Positions 34,627-42,276 of a stretch of DNA of 64,000 nt are shown here, piece after piece; position 1 is the stretch's first letter; each line of letters begins with the position of its first letter. Below the pieces are notes generated by a model. That model searched no databases. It was not told where the DNA came from and worked only from the letters and a program-made list of their open reading frames with translations. Source of the DNA: Cellulomonas chengniuliangii. GTDB lineage: Bacteria; Actinomycetota; Actinomycetes; Actinomycetales; Cellulomonadaceae. The stretch spans positions 2,480,001 through 2,544,000 of the forward strand of contig NZ_CP101988.1 of NCBI RefSeq assembly GCF_024508335.1, written 5' to 3'. Made by a program: the position numbers and the translations under genes.

Positions 34627-35718
34627 TCAGGAGACGAGCAGGCCCGCCGCTCGCAGCTCCACGGTGAGGTCCTGGGGGTTGGTCGCCGCGGCGCACGCGT
34701 CCTCGTACGTGATCACGTCGTCACGGATGAGCTGGAGCAGGTGCTGGTCGAAGGTCTGCATCTTGTAGTAGTCGCCGTCGCGGATGAGGTCCAGCAGCGG
34801 CGGGTTGTCCAGCGGCTCCAGGATCGCGTCGGCGGTGCGGCCGGTGTTCACCATGACCTCGACGGCCGGGCGGCGGCCGTTCCCGTCCGCGTTGCGCACC
34901 AGGCGCTGCGAGATGATCCCGCGCAGCGCCTGCGCCAGCGCCACCCGCACCTGCTTCTGCTCGTGCGGCGGGAAGAAGTCGACGATGCGGTTGATGGTCT
35001 CCGGCGCGTCGATCGTGTGCAGCGTGGACAGCACCAGGTGGCCCGTCTCGGCGGCGGACAGCGCCGCCCGCACCGTCTCCGTGTCGCGCATCTCGCCCAC
35101 GAGGATGACATCGGGGTCCTGCCGCATGGCCGCGCGCAGCGCCACCGCGAAGTCGTCGGTGTCCTGCCGCACCTCGCGCTGGGAGATGATCGACTTCTTG
35201 TCCTGGTGGAGCACCTCGATCGGGTCCTCGATCGTGACGATGTTGACCTCGCGGGTCGTGTTGATGAGGTCCACCATCGACGCCAGCGTCGTCGTCTTGC
35301 CTGATCCCGTGGGCCCAGTGACCAGCACCAGTCCACGGGGCTCGAGCGCCAGATCGCCCACGATGTCGGGCAGGCCCAGGTCGGCCACCGTCATCGTGCC
35401 GACGGACACCCGGCGGAACACCATGCCGAAGGTTCCGCGCGCCTGGTACGCGTTGGCGCGGAACCGGCCGACACCGGGCACCGAGTAGGCGAAGTCGGCC
35501 TCGTGGGTGCGACGGAAGGCGTCGACCAGGTCCTCGGGCAGCACCTCGGAGAGCATCAGCTCGGTGTCCTTGGGCCGCAGATCGCGCACCTGCAGGCGCC
35601 GCAGGCGCCCGTCGACCCGCACACGGGGTGGCGAGCCGACCTTCACGTGCAGGTCAGAGCCGCCCGTGCTGGCCAGGGCGTGCAGGAACGGGATGACGGA
35701 CAACGGCTGGTCGCTCAC
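34627..35718 (-). CDS. pilT: PilT-type retraction ATPase of type IV pili
   Basis: This 363-residue ATPase has Walker A GPTGSGKT at 135-142, Asp box and Walker B as DPDVILVGEMRDTETV, His box LSTLHTIDAPETINRI, and the PilT-type ending with DQHLLQLIRDDVITYEDA. PilT powers pilus retraction. No other type IV pilus genes are adjacent, so partners must lie elsewhere; the Tad CpaF at 16 kb belongs to a different branch. The start is GTG at 35718, and its GAGAGG Shine-Dalgarno can pair with CCTCTC just upstream. Confidence 0.92.
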   Translation of the reverse strand: MSDQPLSVIPFLHALASTGGSDLHVKVGSPPRVRVDGRLRRLQVRDLRPKDTELMLSEVLPEDLVDAFRRTHEADFAYSVPGVGRFRANAYQARGTFGMVFRRVSVGTMTVADLGLPDIVGDLALEPRGLVLVTGPTGSGKTTTLASMVDLINTTREVNIVTIEDPIEVLHQDKKSIISQREVRQDTDDFAVALRAAMRQDPDVILVGEMRDTETVRAALSAAETGHLVLSTLHTIDAPETINRIVDFFPPHEQKQVRVALAQALRGIISQRLVRNADGNGRRPAVEVMVNTGRTADAILEPLDNPPLLDLIRDGDYYKMQTFDQHLLQLIRDDVITYEDACAAATNPQDLTVELRAAGLLVS

Positions 35719-35848
35719 CTCTCAGTCATCGGAGAGGACACGCCCCGACTTGAGATCCAGCGGAGCGCGGCGCATCCACACGAGGAGATGTGGGAGCATG
35801 GACCCGAATCCGGCGCGCATCACGGGCGCCAGTACGTGAGGAGATCCC

Positions 35849-35923
35849 ATGAGCAAGCGCGGACGCAAGCGTCGGGCCCGCAAGGGCAACGCCGCGAACC
35901 ACGGCAACCGTCCCAACGCCTGA
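35849..35923 (+). CDS. 50S ribosomal protein bL37 (24 residues)
   Basis: ATG at 35849 opens a 24-codon frame, MSKRGRKRRARK followed by a tail ending NHGNRPNA. This matches the tiny basic bL37 protein found in mycobacterial 70S ribosome structures and annotated in actinobacteria as an AURKAIP1/COX24-domain protein. It has a perfect GAGGAG Shine-Dalgarno 5 bases before the ATG. The stop codon lies in the loop of a small hairpin (35913-35920 with 35924-35931). It is expressed on its own, divergent from pilT. It is easy to miss because of its size. Confidence 0.9.
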   Translation: MSKRGRKRRARKGNAANHGNRPNA

Positions 35924-35953
35924 GGCGTTGGCCGGAAAGCCGGCAGACATGAC

Positions 35954-35984
35954 ACAGGCCCGGTGCTACCAGCACCGGGCCTGT
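35954..35984. terminator. Bidirectional terminator between bL37 and rsrA
   Basis: Arms 35954-35967 and 35971-35984 are perfect 14-base inverted complements around a 3-base loop. It lies 30 bases after the bL37 stop and 25 bases from the rsrA stop on the other strand, so it can end both transcripts. Confidence 0.9.
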
Positions 35985-36009
35985 CGTTGTAACCCGCAGG
36001 CGCGTGGCT

Positions 36010-36351
36010 TCACTCCGGCCGAGTCCGCAGGGCCGCCATCTGCTGCTCGACGCGCACGCGCAGGTCCGCCGGAGCCTCCTCCTGGCAGCAGCGCCGCACC
36101 AGCCGCTTGACCACGAGCTCGACGTCGAACTCCTCCAAGCACGGCTTGCACTCCTCGAGGTGCGAGCGGACGCGCTCCTGGTCTGGCTCCGCCAACTCGG
36201 AGTCGAGGTACTCGAACAGGCGGTCCAGCGCCTCGGCGCACCCGTCCCCGCAACCGTCGGCACGCGCGCGCAGCGCGTCCGCCGCGATCGGCGTGGTCTG
36301 GTGCGACCCCGCCGCGAGCGGGTCGGGCGCGGACGTGTCCCAGGCGCTCAT
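36010..36351 (-). CDS. rsrA: Mycothiol-system anti-sigma factor RsrA (zinc redox switch)
   Basis: This 113-residue protein binds and silences SigR until oxidation. The zinc motif HLEECKPC places His64, Cys68 and Cys71, with Cys38 at 26 residues before the histidine and Cys88-Cys89 at 17 after Cys71. These intervals equal those of Streptomyces RsrA (Cys11, His37, Cys41, Cys44, Cys61, Cys62), so the redox switch is intact, with a 27-residue N-terminal extension. In the family, disulfide formation between the Cys11 and Cys44 equivalents releases zinc and the sigma factor. The start overlaps the sigR stop by 4 bases. Confidence 0.95.
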   Translation of the reverse strand: MSAWDTSAPDPLAAGSHQTTPIAADALRARADGCGDGCAEALDRLFEYLDSELAEPDQERVRSHLEECKPCLEEFDVELVVKRLVRRCCQEEAPADLRVRVEQQMAALRTRPE

Positions 36352-36974
36352 CGTGTCCCCTTCGGTCCGGTGGGCGACGCGCCGACCAGGCCCCGGCCGC
36401 GGGCGTAGTCGGCCAGCAAGTCGCGCAGCTGGGCTCGACCACGGTGCAGCCGGGACATCACCGTCCCGATCGGCGTGCCCATGATCTCGGCGATCTCCTT
36501 GTAGGCGAACCCCTCGACGTCGGCGAGGTACACCGCGATGCGGAAGTCCTCAGGGAGCTGCGCGAGCGCGTCCTTCACGTCCGAGTCGGGAAGCCGGTCC
36601 AACGCCTCGGCCTCGGCCGACCGCAGGCCCGCGGACGTGTGCGAGGCGGCGCGGTGGATCTGCCAGTCCTCGACGTCCTCCGCGGCGGACTGCAAGGGCT
36701 CACGCTGCTTCTTGCGGTACGTGTTGATGAAGGTGTTGGTCAGGATCCGGTACAGCCAGGCCTTGAGGTTCGTGCCCGGCCGGTACTGGTGGAACGCGGC
36801 GAACGCCTTCGCGAAGGTCTCCTGGACCAGGTCCTCCGCGTCCGAGGGGTTGCGCGTCATCCGCAGGGCAGCACCGTAGAGCTGGTCGAGGTAGACCAGC
36901 GCATCGGCCTCGAACCGCGCGTTGCGGGCCGCGTCGCCCTCCGCGTCAGGCGCCCGGTGGGTGTCTTCGCTCAT
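36348..36974 (-). CDS. sigR: RNA polymerase ECF sigma factor SigR/SigH
   Basis: From the ATG at 36974 the protein has 208 residues; the frame extends to 37085 without similarity. Region 2 (about 20-95) contains [20 protein letters not shown] and [20 protein letters not shown]; region 4 (about 135-190) contains [20 protein letters not shown] and the helix-turn-helix [19 protein letters not shown]. SigR controls thioredoxin, mycothiol and proteostasis genes in response to disulfide stress. It is coupled to rsrA, and a promoter of its own type lies 121 bases upstream, so positive autoregulation is expected. Confidence 0.95.
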   Translation of the reverse strand: MSEDTHRAPDAEGDAARNARFEADALVYLDQLYGAALRMTRNPSDAEDLVQETFAKAFAAFHQYRPGTNLKAWLYRILTNTFINTYRKKQREPLQSAAEDVEDWQIHRAASHTSAGLRSAEAEALDRLPDSDVKDALAQLPEDFRIAVYLADVEGFAYKEIAEIMGTPIGTVMSRLHRGRAQLRDLLADYARGRGLVGASPTGPKGTR

Positions 36975-37094
36975 CACGGTCGAGCCTAGCCCCGCCAGAG
37001 GGGCAGGGCCCGACTGGTCCACGGGCGCCGCCTGCCCCCATGGGGAGCTCGACTCGGGTGGCCTGGTGGCAAGAGCGCAACTCATGCAGGGGAC

Positions 37095-37121
37095 AACACG
37101 CCGACGTGCACGGGGATTCCC
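37095..37121 (-). promoter_or_regulatory. SigR-dependent autoregulatory promoter of sigR
   Basis: On the minus strand GGGAAT (37116-37121) is followed after exactly 18 bases by GTT (37095-37097). This is the SigR/SigH consensus GGAAT-N18/19-GTT. Autoregulation of sigR from such a promoter is established in Streptomyces and mycobacteria. The long leader of about 110 bases leaves room for a second start site. Confidence 0.85.
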
Positions 37122-37146
37122 GAGGGCGTGCGCGGGCCTGCCCCGC

Positions 37147-37152
37147 TAGCGT
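37147..37152 (+). promoter_or_regulatory. -10-like element of the ferritin gene
   Basis: TAGCGT ends 6 bases before the ferritin ATG at 37159, the spacing expected for a leaderless transcript. It stands 25 bases from the -35 box of the divergent sigR promoter. No clear -35 is visible. Confidence 0.5.
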
Positions 37153-37158
37153 GCAGGC

Positions 37159-37704
37159 ATGACCGACTCGACGACTGACTCGACGTTCGTGCAACTGCTC
37201 CGGGCACAGATCGGCCACGAGTTCGACGCACACCAGCAGTACGTGGCGATCGCGGTGTGGTTCGACGGCCAGGACCTCCCCCAGCTGGCGCGCCACTACT
37301 ACCGGCAGGCGCTCGAGGAGCGCAACCACGCGATGATGATCGTGCAGTACCTGCTCGACCGTGACCTGCCCGTCTCCATCCCCGCCGGCAGCGCCGTGCG
37401 CAACGACTTCGGCTCGGTGCTCGAGCCCATCACGCTGGCCCTCGCCCAGGAGAAGCAGGTCACCGAGCAGATCGAGGCGATCTTCCGCGCCGCCCGCCAG
37501 GAGGGCGACGCCCTCGGCGAGCAGTTCCTGCTGTGGTTCCTCAAGGAGCAGGTCGAGGAGGTGGCCTCCGCCTCGACGCTCCGCACCGTCGCGGAGCGCG
37601 CGGGCGACAACCTCTTCGACCTCGAGAACTACGTGGCGCGCGAGCAGATCGGCGACGGCGGCGAGTCCGCGGACGCCCCTGCCGCCGCCGGCGGCGCGAT
37701 CTAG
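37159..37704 (+). CDS. Ferritin (BfrB-like, non-heme)
   Basis: This 181-residue protein has the four-helix ferritin fold. Ferroxidase-site residues are visible: Glu21 in IGHEFDAHQQYVAIAVWF, then Glu54 and His57 in ALEERNHAMMIVQYL, and further glutamates in LAQEKQVTEQ and FLKEQVEEVA. It should oxidise Fe(II) and store iron in a 24-subunit shell. The C-terminus has a Gly/Ala-rich tail. It is divergent from sigR, so iron sequestration and disulfide-stress control share one intergenic region. A short membrane protein gene follows 33 bases later. Confidence 0.93.
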   Translation: MTDSTTDSTFVQLLRAQIGHEFDAHQQYVAIAVWFDGQDLPQLARHYYRQALEERNHAMMIVQYLLDRDLPVSIPAGSAVRNDFGSVLEPITLALAQEKQVTEQIEAIFRAARQEGDALGEQFLLWFLKEQVEEVASASTLRTVAERAGDNLFDLENYVAREQIGDGGESADAPAAAGGAI

Positions 37705-37737
37705 CCCGCCCCCCCACCCCATCCATAGGAGGACCCG

Positions 37738-38328
37738 ATGCTGCTCCGCAAGATCGCCCGACCGATGCTCGCCACGTGGTTCATCAGCGAGGGGCTCGAC
37801 GCCGTCCGCCACCCCGCGGCGCACGCCGCCGTCGCCGCGGGAGCGGCAGCCTCCGTGATGGGCCGGGTGCCCCGAGGCGCCCTGGGCGGCGCCCTCGAGC
37901 CGCTGCGCGAGCCCGGTCACCGCCAGGTCACGACAGCGGTCCAGGCGCACGGCGCCGCGACCGCGCTCGCCGGCCTCGCGCTCGCCACGGGCAAGGCCCC
38001 CCGGACCGCCGCCCTGGTCCTCGCCGCGCTCACCGCGCCACTCGTGGTGGCGAACCTGCCCGACAGGAAGCGCGGCGCCTCGAGCCGCGAGGAGCGCCAG
38101 GAGCGGCGGCGGCGGCTCATCCGCTCGGTCGCCTTCACCGGTGGCGCGCTGCTGGCCGGTGTCGACCACGAGGGCCGGCCGGGCTTCGCATGGCGGGTGG
38201 GGAAGGCGCGCGAGCACCAGGTCGCCGCCGCCGTCGGCGCCGCGGAGTCCGTCAAGCAGCACGCCGCGAAGGCGGCCCACGGCGTCCGCTCGACGGCGGC
38301 GGACGCGGCACGGTCGCTGCCCCGCTGA
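37738..38328 (+). CDS. DoxX-like small membrane protein
   Basis: This 196-residue protein opens MLLRKIARPMLATWFISEG, followed by DAVRHPAAHA and a pair of hydrophobic segments near 75-110. That order resembles the DoxX family of actinobacteria. The C-terminal third is hydrophilic, Ala/Arg-rich and probably cytoplasmic. In mycobacteria a DoxX protein works with a superoxide dismutase and a thiosulfate sulfurtransferase in redox defence; here it sits near sigR and ferritin, which fits but does not prove that role. An AGGAGG Shine-Dalgarno lies 6 bases before the ATG. Confidence 0.7.
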   Translation: MLLRKIARPMLATWFISEGLDAVRHPAAHAAVAAGAAASVMGRVPRGALGGALEPLREPGHRQVTTAVQAHGAATALAGLALATGKAPRTAALVLAALTAPLVVANLPDRKRGASSREERQERRRRLIRSVAFTGGALLAGVDHEGRPGFAWRVGKAREHQVAAAVGAAESVKQHAAKAAHGVRSTAADAARSLPR

Positions 38329-38409
38329 GGAGGCCAGGGGCCGCACCGCGATCGTCCGACCGGCTGGACGCCGGGACCGGCTCCACGGCGGGCCGGATAG
38401 CCTGGGCGC

Positions 38410-39711
38410 ATGACGATCGATCTCGCGCCCGCCGCCGACCTCGTCGACGACGCGTGGGAGGCGCCCACGGCTCGCGGCCCGCTCGACGCGACGGTCGAGG
38501 TCCCCGGTTCCAAGTCGCTCACCAACCGGTACCTCGTGCTCGCGGCCCTCGCCGACTCCCCCGGCCGCCTGCGGGGGGCCCTGCGCTCGCGCGACACGCT
38601 GCTGATGGCCCAGGCGCTGCGGGGCCTCGGCGTCCGTGTCGATGACGACGGGCAGGACTGGGTGGTCGATCCGGCCCGGCTCCGTGGCCCGGCGGAGATC
38701 GACTGCGGGCTGGCCGGCACCGTCATGCGGTTCGTGCCGCCGGTGGCCGCGCTCGCCGACGGCCCGGTGCGCTTCGACGGCGACGAGGGCGCCCGGGTGC
38801 GGCCCATGGCGCCGGTGCTCGACGCCCTGCGCGCCCTCGGTGTGCGAGTCGACGACCACGCCACGCCCGGCTTCCTCCCGTTCACGGTCGAGGGCGCCGG
38901 CTCGGTGCGCGGCGGGGAGGTCGAGGTCGACGCCTCCGGTTCGAGCCAGTTCGTCTCGGGCCTGCTCCTCGCGGGCTGCCGCTTCGAGCGAGGCCTGACG
39001 CTGCGGCACACCGGCCCCACCCTGCCGAGCCTGCCGCACATCGAGATGACGGTGGCGCTGCTCCGCGCCGCCGGGGTCGCGGTCGACGACTCGACGCCCG
39101 CCGTCTGGCGGGTCGAGCCGGGCGCCATCGCCGGGCGCGACGTGCGCGTCGAGCCCGACCTGTCCAACGCCGCCCCGTTCCTGTGCGCCGCCCTCGTGGT
39201 GGGCGGGACGGTGCGGGTGCCCGGCTGGCCCGCCTCGACCACCCAGCCCGGCGGGCTCCTGCCCGGCATCCTGGAGCAGATGGGCGCCACGACCAGCCTC
39301 GACGGCGACGTCCTGACGGTTCACGGCGCCGGCGCGGTGCGCGGCGTCGACCTGGACCTGCACGCCGCCGGCGAGATCGCCCCCACCATCGCGGCCCTCG
39401 CCGCCCTCGCGGACTCCCCCACCCGACTCCGGGGCATCGCCCACCTGCGCGGCCACGAGACCGACCGGCTCGCCGCGCTCAGCGCCGAGATCACCCGGCT
39501 CGGCGGCCAGGCCGAGGAGACCGCCGACGGGCTGGTGATCACGCCTCGACCGCTGCACGGCGGCACGGTGCGCACCTACGCCGACCACCGCATGGCGACC
39601 GCGGGGGCGCTCCTGGGCCTCGCCACGCCCGGCGTCCGCGTGCAGGACGTCGCCACCACCGCCAAAACGCTTCCCGACTTCGTCGGGATGTGGGAAGGGA
39701 TGCTCGCATGA
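38410..39711 (+). CDS. aroA: 3-phosphoshikimate 1-carboxyvinyltransferase (EPSP synthase)
   Basis: AroA (433 residues, usual length) joins shikimate-3-phosphate and PEP in the sixth step of the chorismate pathway. Landmarks are [20 protein letters not shown] near the start, [18 protein letters not shown] as the actinobacterial version of the substrate loop, [34 protein letters not shown], and [16 protein letters not shown] near the end. Both domains of the inverse alpha/beta barrel are present. TAGCCT lies 6 bases before the ATG, suggesting a leaderless transcript. rsgA follows 52 bases later. Confidence 0.97.
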   Translation: MTIDLAPAADLVDDAWEAPTARGPLDATVEVPGSKSLTNRYLVLAALADSPGRLRGALRSRDTLLMAQALRGLGVRVDDDGQDWVVDPARLRGPAEIDCGLAGTVMRFVPPVAALADGPVRFDGDEGARVRPMAPVLDALRALGVRVDDHATPGFLPFTVEGAGSVRGGEVEVDASGSSQFVSGLLLAGCRFERGLTLRHTGPTLPSLPHIEMTVALLRAAGVAVDDSTPAVWRVEPGAIAGRDVRVEPDLSNAAPFLCAALVVGGTVRVPGWPASTTQPGGLLPGILEQMGATTSLDGDVLTVHGAGAVRGVDLDLHAAGEIAPTIAALAALADSPTRLRGIAHLRGHETDRLAALSAEITRLGGQAEETADGLVITPRPLHGGTVRTYADHRMATAGALLGLATPGVRVQDVATTAKTLPDFVGMWEGMLA

Positions 39712-39763
39712 GGCACTCGCCTCGCGCCCGCCACCTCGCGACCCCCTGCGGAGGCCGCTGAGC

Positions 39764-40864
39764 GTGGCACGCCGACCGCTCGACGAGTCCGACGTCCGCG
39801 TCCGCCCCGGGCGCCGGGGCTCGCGGCCCCGCACCAAGACGCGCCCTGAGCACGCCGACGCCGAGATCGCCCTCGTCACCGGCGTGGACCGCGGCCGGTA
39901 CACCGTCCTGGTCGAGGCGGGCACGCCGCAGGAGCGCCGCGCCATCGCGATGAAGGCACGCGAGCTCGGACGCGAGCGCGTGGTGCCCGGGGACCTCGTC
40001 GACCTCGTGGGCGACACGTCGGGCGCCGACGGCTCGTTGGCCCGCATCGTGCGGATCACCGAGCGCACCACCGTGCTGCGCCGCACCGCCGACGACACCG
40101 ACCCGATCGAGCGGGTCATCGTGGCCAACGCCGACCAGCTCGTGATCGTGACCGCCCTGGCCGACCCCGAGCCGCGCACCCGCATGATCGACCGGTGCGT
40201 CGCCGCGGCGTACGACGCCGGCATGGACGCGCTGCTCGCCCTGACCAAGGCGGACCTCGCCGACCCGGCGGAGCTCGTGGCGATGTACGCGCCGATCGGC
40301 GTCTCGGTGGTGGTCACCAGCCGCACCGACGGCGACATCGACGGGCTGGAGGAGCTCCGCGCGGCTCTCGCCGGGCGCACGTCCGTGCTCGTCGGCCACT
40401 CCGGCGTCGGCAAGTCGACACTCGTCAACGCGCTCGTTCCCGACGCGTACCGGGCCGTGGGCGTCGTCAACGACGTCACCGGGCGCGGCCGCCACACCTC
40501 GACGTCCGCCGTCGCCCTCCGCGTGCCCGAGCCACCCGGCACAGAGCCCACCTGGGTCATCGACACCCCAGGGGTGCGCTCCTTCGGCCTGGCGCACGTC
40601 ACCCCCGAGCACCTGCTCGGCGCCTTCTCCGACCTGTCCGACGTCGCGCAGGAGTGCCCGCGCGGGTGCACGCACACCGCAGACGCCCCCGACTGCGCCC
40701 TCGACGAGTGGGTCGCCGCGGGCCCGGACGCGACCGTGCAGGCGGCCCGGGCCGCGCGCCTAGCCTCGTTCCGGCGCCTGCTCGCCAGCCGCACGGGCAC
40801 CCTGGACGCCGATCCCCGTGGCGGCGGCGGGCACGCGTCCGGCTCCGAGCCCCAGCCCTCATGA
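39764..40864 (+). CDS. rsgA: Ribosome small-subunit-dependent GTPase A
   Basis: RsgA (366 residues) is a circularly permuted GTPase that helps late maturation of the 30S subunit. An OB-fold region (about 35-105) is followed by the G motifs in permuted order: TKAD at 161-164 (G4), GHSGVGKST at 211-219 (G1), DTPG at 267-270 (G3). A zinc site follows with Cys298, Cys302, His304 and Cys311. The start is GTG with a GGAGG site 9 bases upstream. The order aroA-rsgA-hisN is conserved in actinobacteria. Confidence 0.96.
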   Translation: MARRPLDESDVRVRPGRRGSRPRTKTRPEHADAEIALVTGVDRGRYTVLVEAGTPQERRAIAMKARELGRERVVPGDLVDLVGDTSGADGSLARIVRITERTTVLRRTADDTDPIERVIVANADQLVIVTALADPEPRTRMIDRCVAAAYDAGMDALLALTKADLADPAELVAMYAPIGVSVVVTSRTDGDIDGLEELRAALAGRTSVLVGHSGVGKSTLVNALVPDAYRAVGVVNDVTGRGRHTSTSAVALRVPEPPGTEPTWVIDTPGVRSFGLAHVTPEHLLGAFSDLSDVAQECPRGCTHTADAPDCALDEWVAAGPDATVQAARAARLASFRRLLASRTGTLDADPRGGGGHASGSEPQPS

Positions 40865-40931
40865 GCGCCCGCCCCGTCCACGCCGCCCGTCCCTGGGCCG
40901 ATGGGCCCCCGCGCCCCGCTACGGTGTGCCC

Positions 40932-41726
40932 ATGAGCCTGCGCCCCGGGTACGACGACGACCTGCGCCTCGCGCACGTGATGGCCGACCAGGTCGACTCC
41001 GTGACGATGTCCCGATTCAAGGCGCTGGACCTGCGCGTGGAGACCAAGCCCGACCTGACCCCGGTCTCCGACGCCGACCGGACCGCCGAGGAGATCATCC
41101 GCACCCAGCTCAGCCGGGCGCGCTCCCGCGACGCCGTGCACGGCGAGGAGATGCCCGACACCGGCCACGGGCCGCGGCGGTGGGTCGTCGACCCCATCGA
41201 CGGCACCAAGAACTTCGTCCGGGGCGTGCCGGTGTGGGCCACCCTGATCGCGCTGCTGGACAACGACGAGGTCGTGGTCGGCGTCGTCAGCGCCCCCGCG
41301 CTGGGTCGCCGCTGGTGGGCCGCGAAGGACTCGGGCGCCTGGACCGGGCGCTCGCTCGCCGCCGCGAGCCGGATGCGCGTCTCAGCGGTCAGCGAGCTCA
41401 AGGACGCCTCCCTCTCCTACTCGAGCCTGAGCGGCTGGGAGGAGCAGGGCCGCCTGGACGGCTTCCTCGACCTGACCCGGACGGTCTGGCGGACCCGCGC
41501 CTACGGCGACTTCTGGTCGCACGTGCTCGTGGGGGAAGGCGCCGTGGACCTGTCCGCGGAGCCCGAGCTCGCGCTCCACGACATGGCCGCCCTGGTGCCG
41601 ATCGTCACCGAGGCCGGCGGCCGGTTCACGTCGATCGACGGTGTGCCGGGGCCTTTCGGCGGATCCGCCCTGGTGACTAACGGGCTGCTGCACGACGCCG
41701 CGCTGGCGGCCCTGAACCCGGCGTGA
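40932..41726 (+). CDS. hisN: Histidinol-phosphatase, inositol-monophosphatase type
   Basis: From the ATG at 40932 the protein has 264 residues; the frame extends upstream to 40818 as shadow. It has the metal-site motifs of the IMPase fold: GEEMPDTG, WVVDPIDGTKNFVRGVPVWA, and ALHDMAALVPIVTEAGGRF. This subgroup, placed after aroA and rsgA in actinobacteria, is the HisN histidinol-phosphatase of histidine biosynthesis. TACGGT lies 6 bases before the ATG, suggesting a leaderless transcript. Inositol-phosphatase activity cannot be excluded from sequence. Confidence 0.9.
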   Translation: MSLRPGYDDDLRLAHVMADQVDSVTMSRFKALDLRVETKPDLTPVSDADRTAEEIIRTQLSRARSRDAVHGEEMPDTGHGPRRWVVDPIDGTKNFVRGVPVWATLIALLDNDEVVVGVVSAPALGRRWWAAKDSGAWTGRSLAAASRMRVSAVSELKDASLSYSSLSGWEEQGRLDGFLDLTRTVWRTRAYGDFWSHVLVGEGAVDLSAEPELALHDMAALVPIVTEAGGRFTSIDGVPGPFGGSALVTNGLLHDAALAALNPA

Positions 41727-41782
41727 GCCCCGCCGGAGCCGTGCGACCGGCACGGAGCCTGGCTCAGCGGTGGGTCTCCAGG

Positions 41783-42250
41783 TCAGCGTGGGATGTCGCC
41801 GAGCTCGGTGACGTCGTACCAGAGCAGGTCGCGCTCGGTGAGCCGCTCGATCGCGGCCTCGTCACCGGTGACTGCGAGGGCCAGGTCCTCTGCGGCCTCC
41901 CCCTCGTCCACATGGCCGCACACGACATCGTTGAGAGGCACCGGCGCGCGGAGCTCGACCAGGCTCGGCGCCACGTCGTCGTCCCCCACCGGCGCGACGG
42001 CGGTCTCGGGGACGTCGGCCGACAGCACCAGGCGCAGCTGAGGGGCGTGCGGACGCCCGGCGACGAGCAGGAGCGCGTCGTCCGCGGCCGCGAGCTGCGC
42101 GGCGTACTCGAGCTCCTCGTCGTCCTCCTCCGGAAGGGCGGCGCGCAGCGCGGCGGTCACGGCATGCGCCCGGCGCGGGGCCAGGACCACGGGGGCGCCG
42201 TCAGCGGTCTCGTCGAGCTCGTCCAGCGTGGCTGGCAGGTAGATGCGCAC
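41783..42250 (-). CDS. DUF6912-like actinobacterial protein
   Basis: From the GTG at 42250 (VRIYLPATLDELDE) this protein has 155 residues; the frame extends to 42280. Its start MRIYxPATLDxL is the mark of a small actinobacterial family of unknown function. The remainder is acidic, with EEDDEELEYAAQLAAADDAL in the middle and ERDLLWYDVTELGDIPR at the end. CAGACT lies 6 bases before the GTG, again suggesting a leaderless start. It is 26 bases downstream of the Ssd-like ATPase gene but may be transcribed separately. Confidence 0.7.
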   Translation of the reverse strand: MRIYLPATLDELDETADGAPVVLAPRRAHAVTAALRAALPEEDDEELEYAAQLAAADDALLLVAGRPHAPQLRLVLSADVPETAVAPVGDDDVAPSLVELRAPVPLNDVVCGHVDEGEAAEDLALAVTGDEAAIERLTERDLLWYDVTELGDIPR

Positions 42251-42276
42251 GACCCCAGTCTGCCTGGAGCCGCCGC

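Noticed and set aside
41739-41755. Six-base inverted repeat CCGTGC/GCACGG between hisN and the DUF6912 gene
   Set aside because: The stem is short and its position fits a terminator only weakly, so I did not annotate it.
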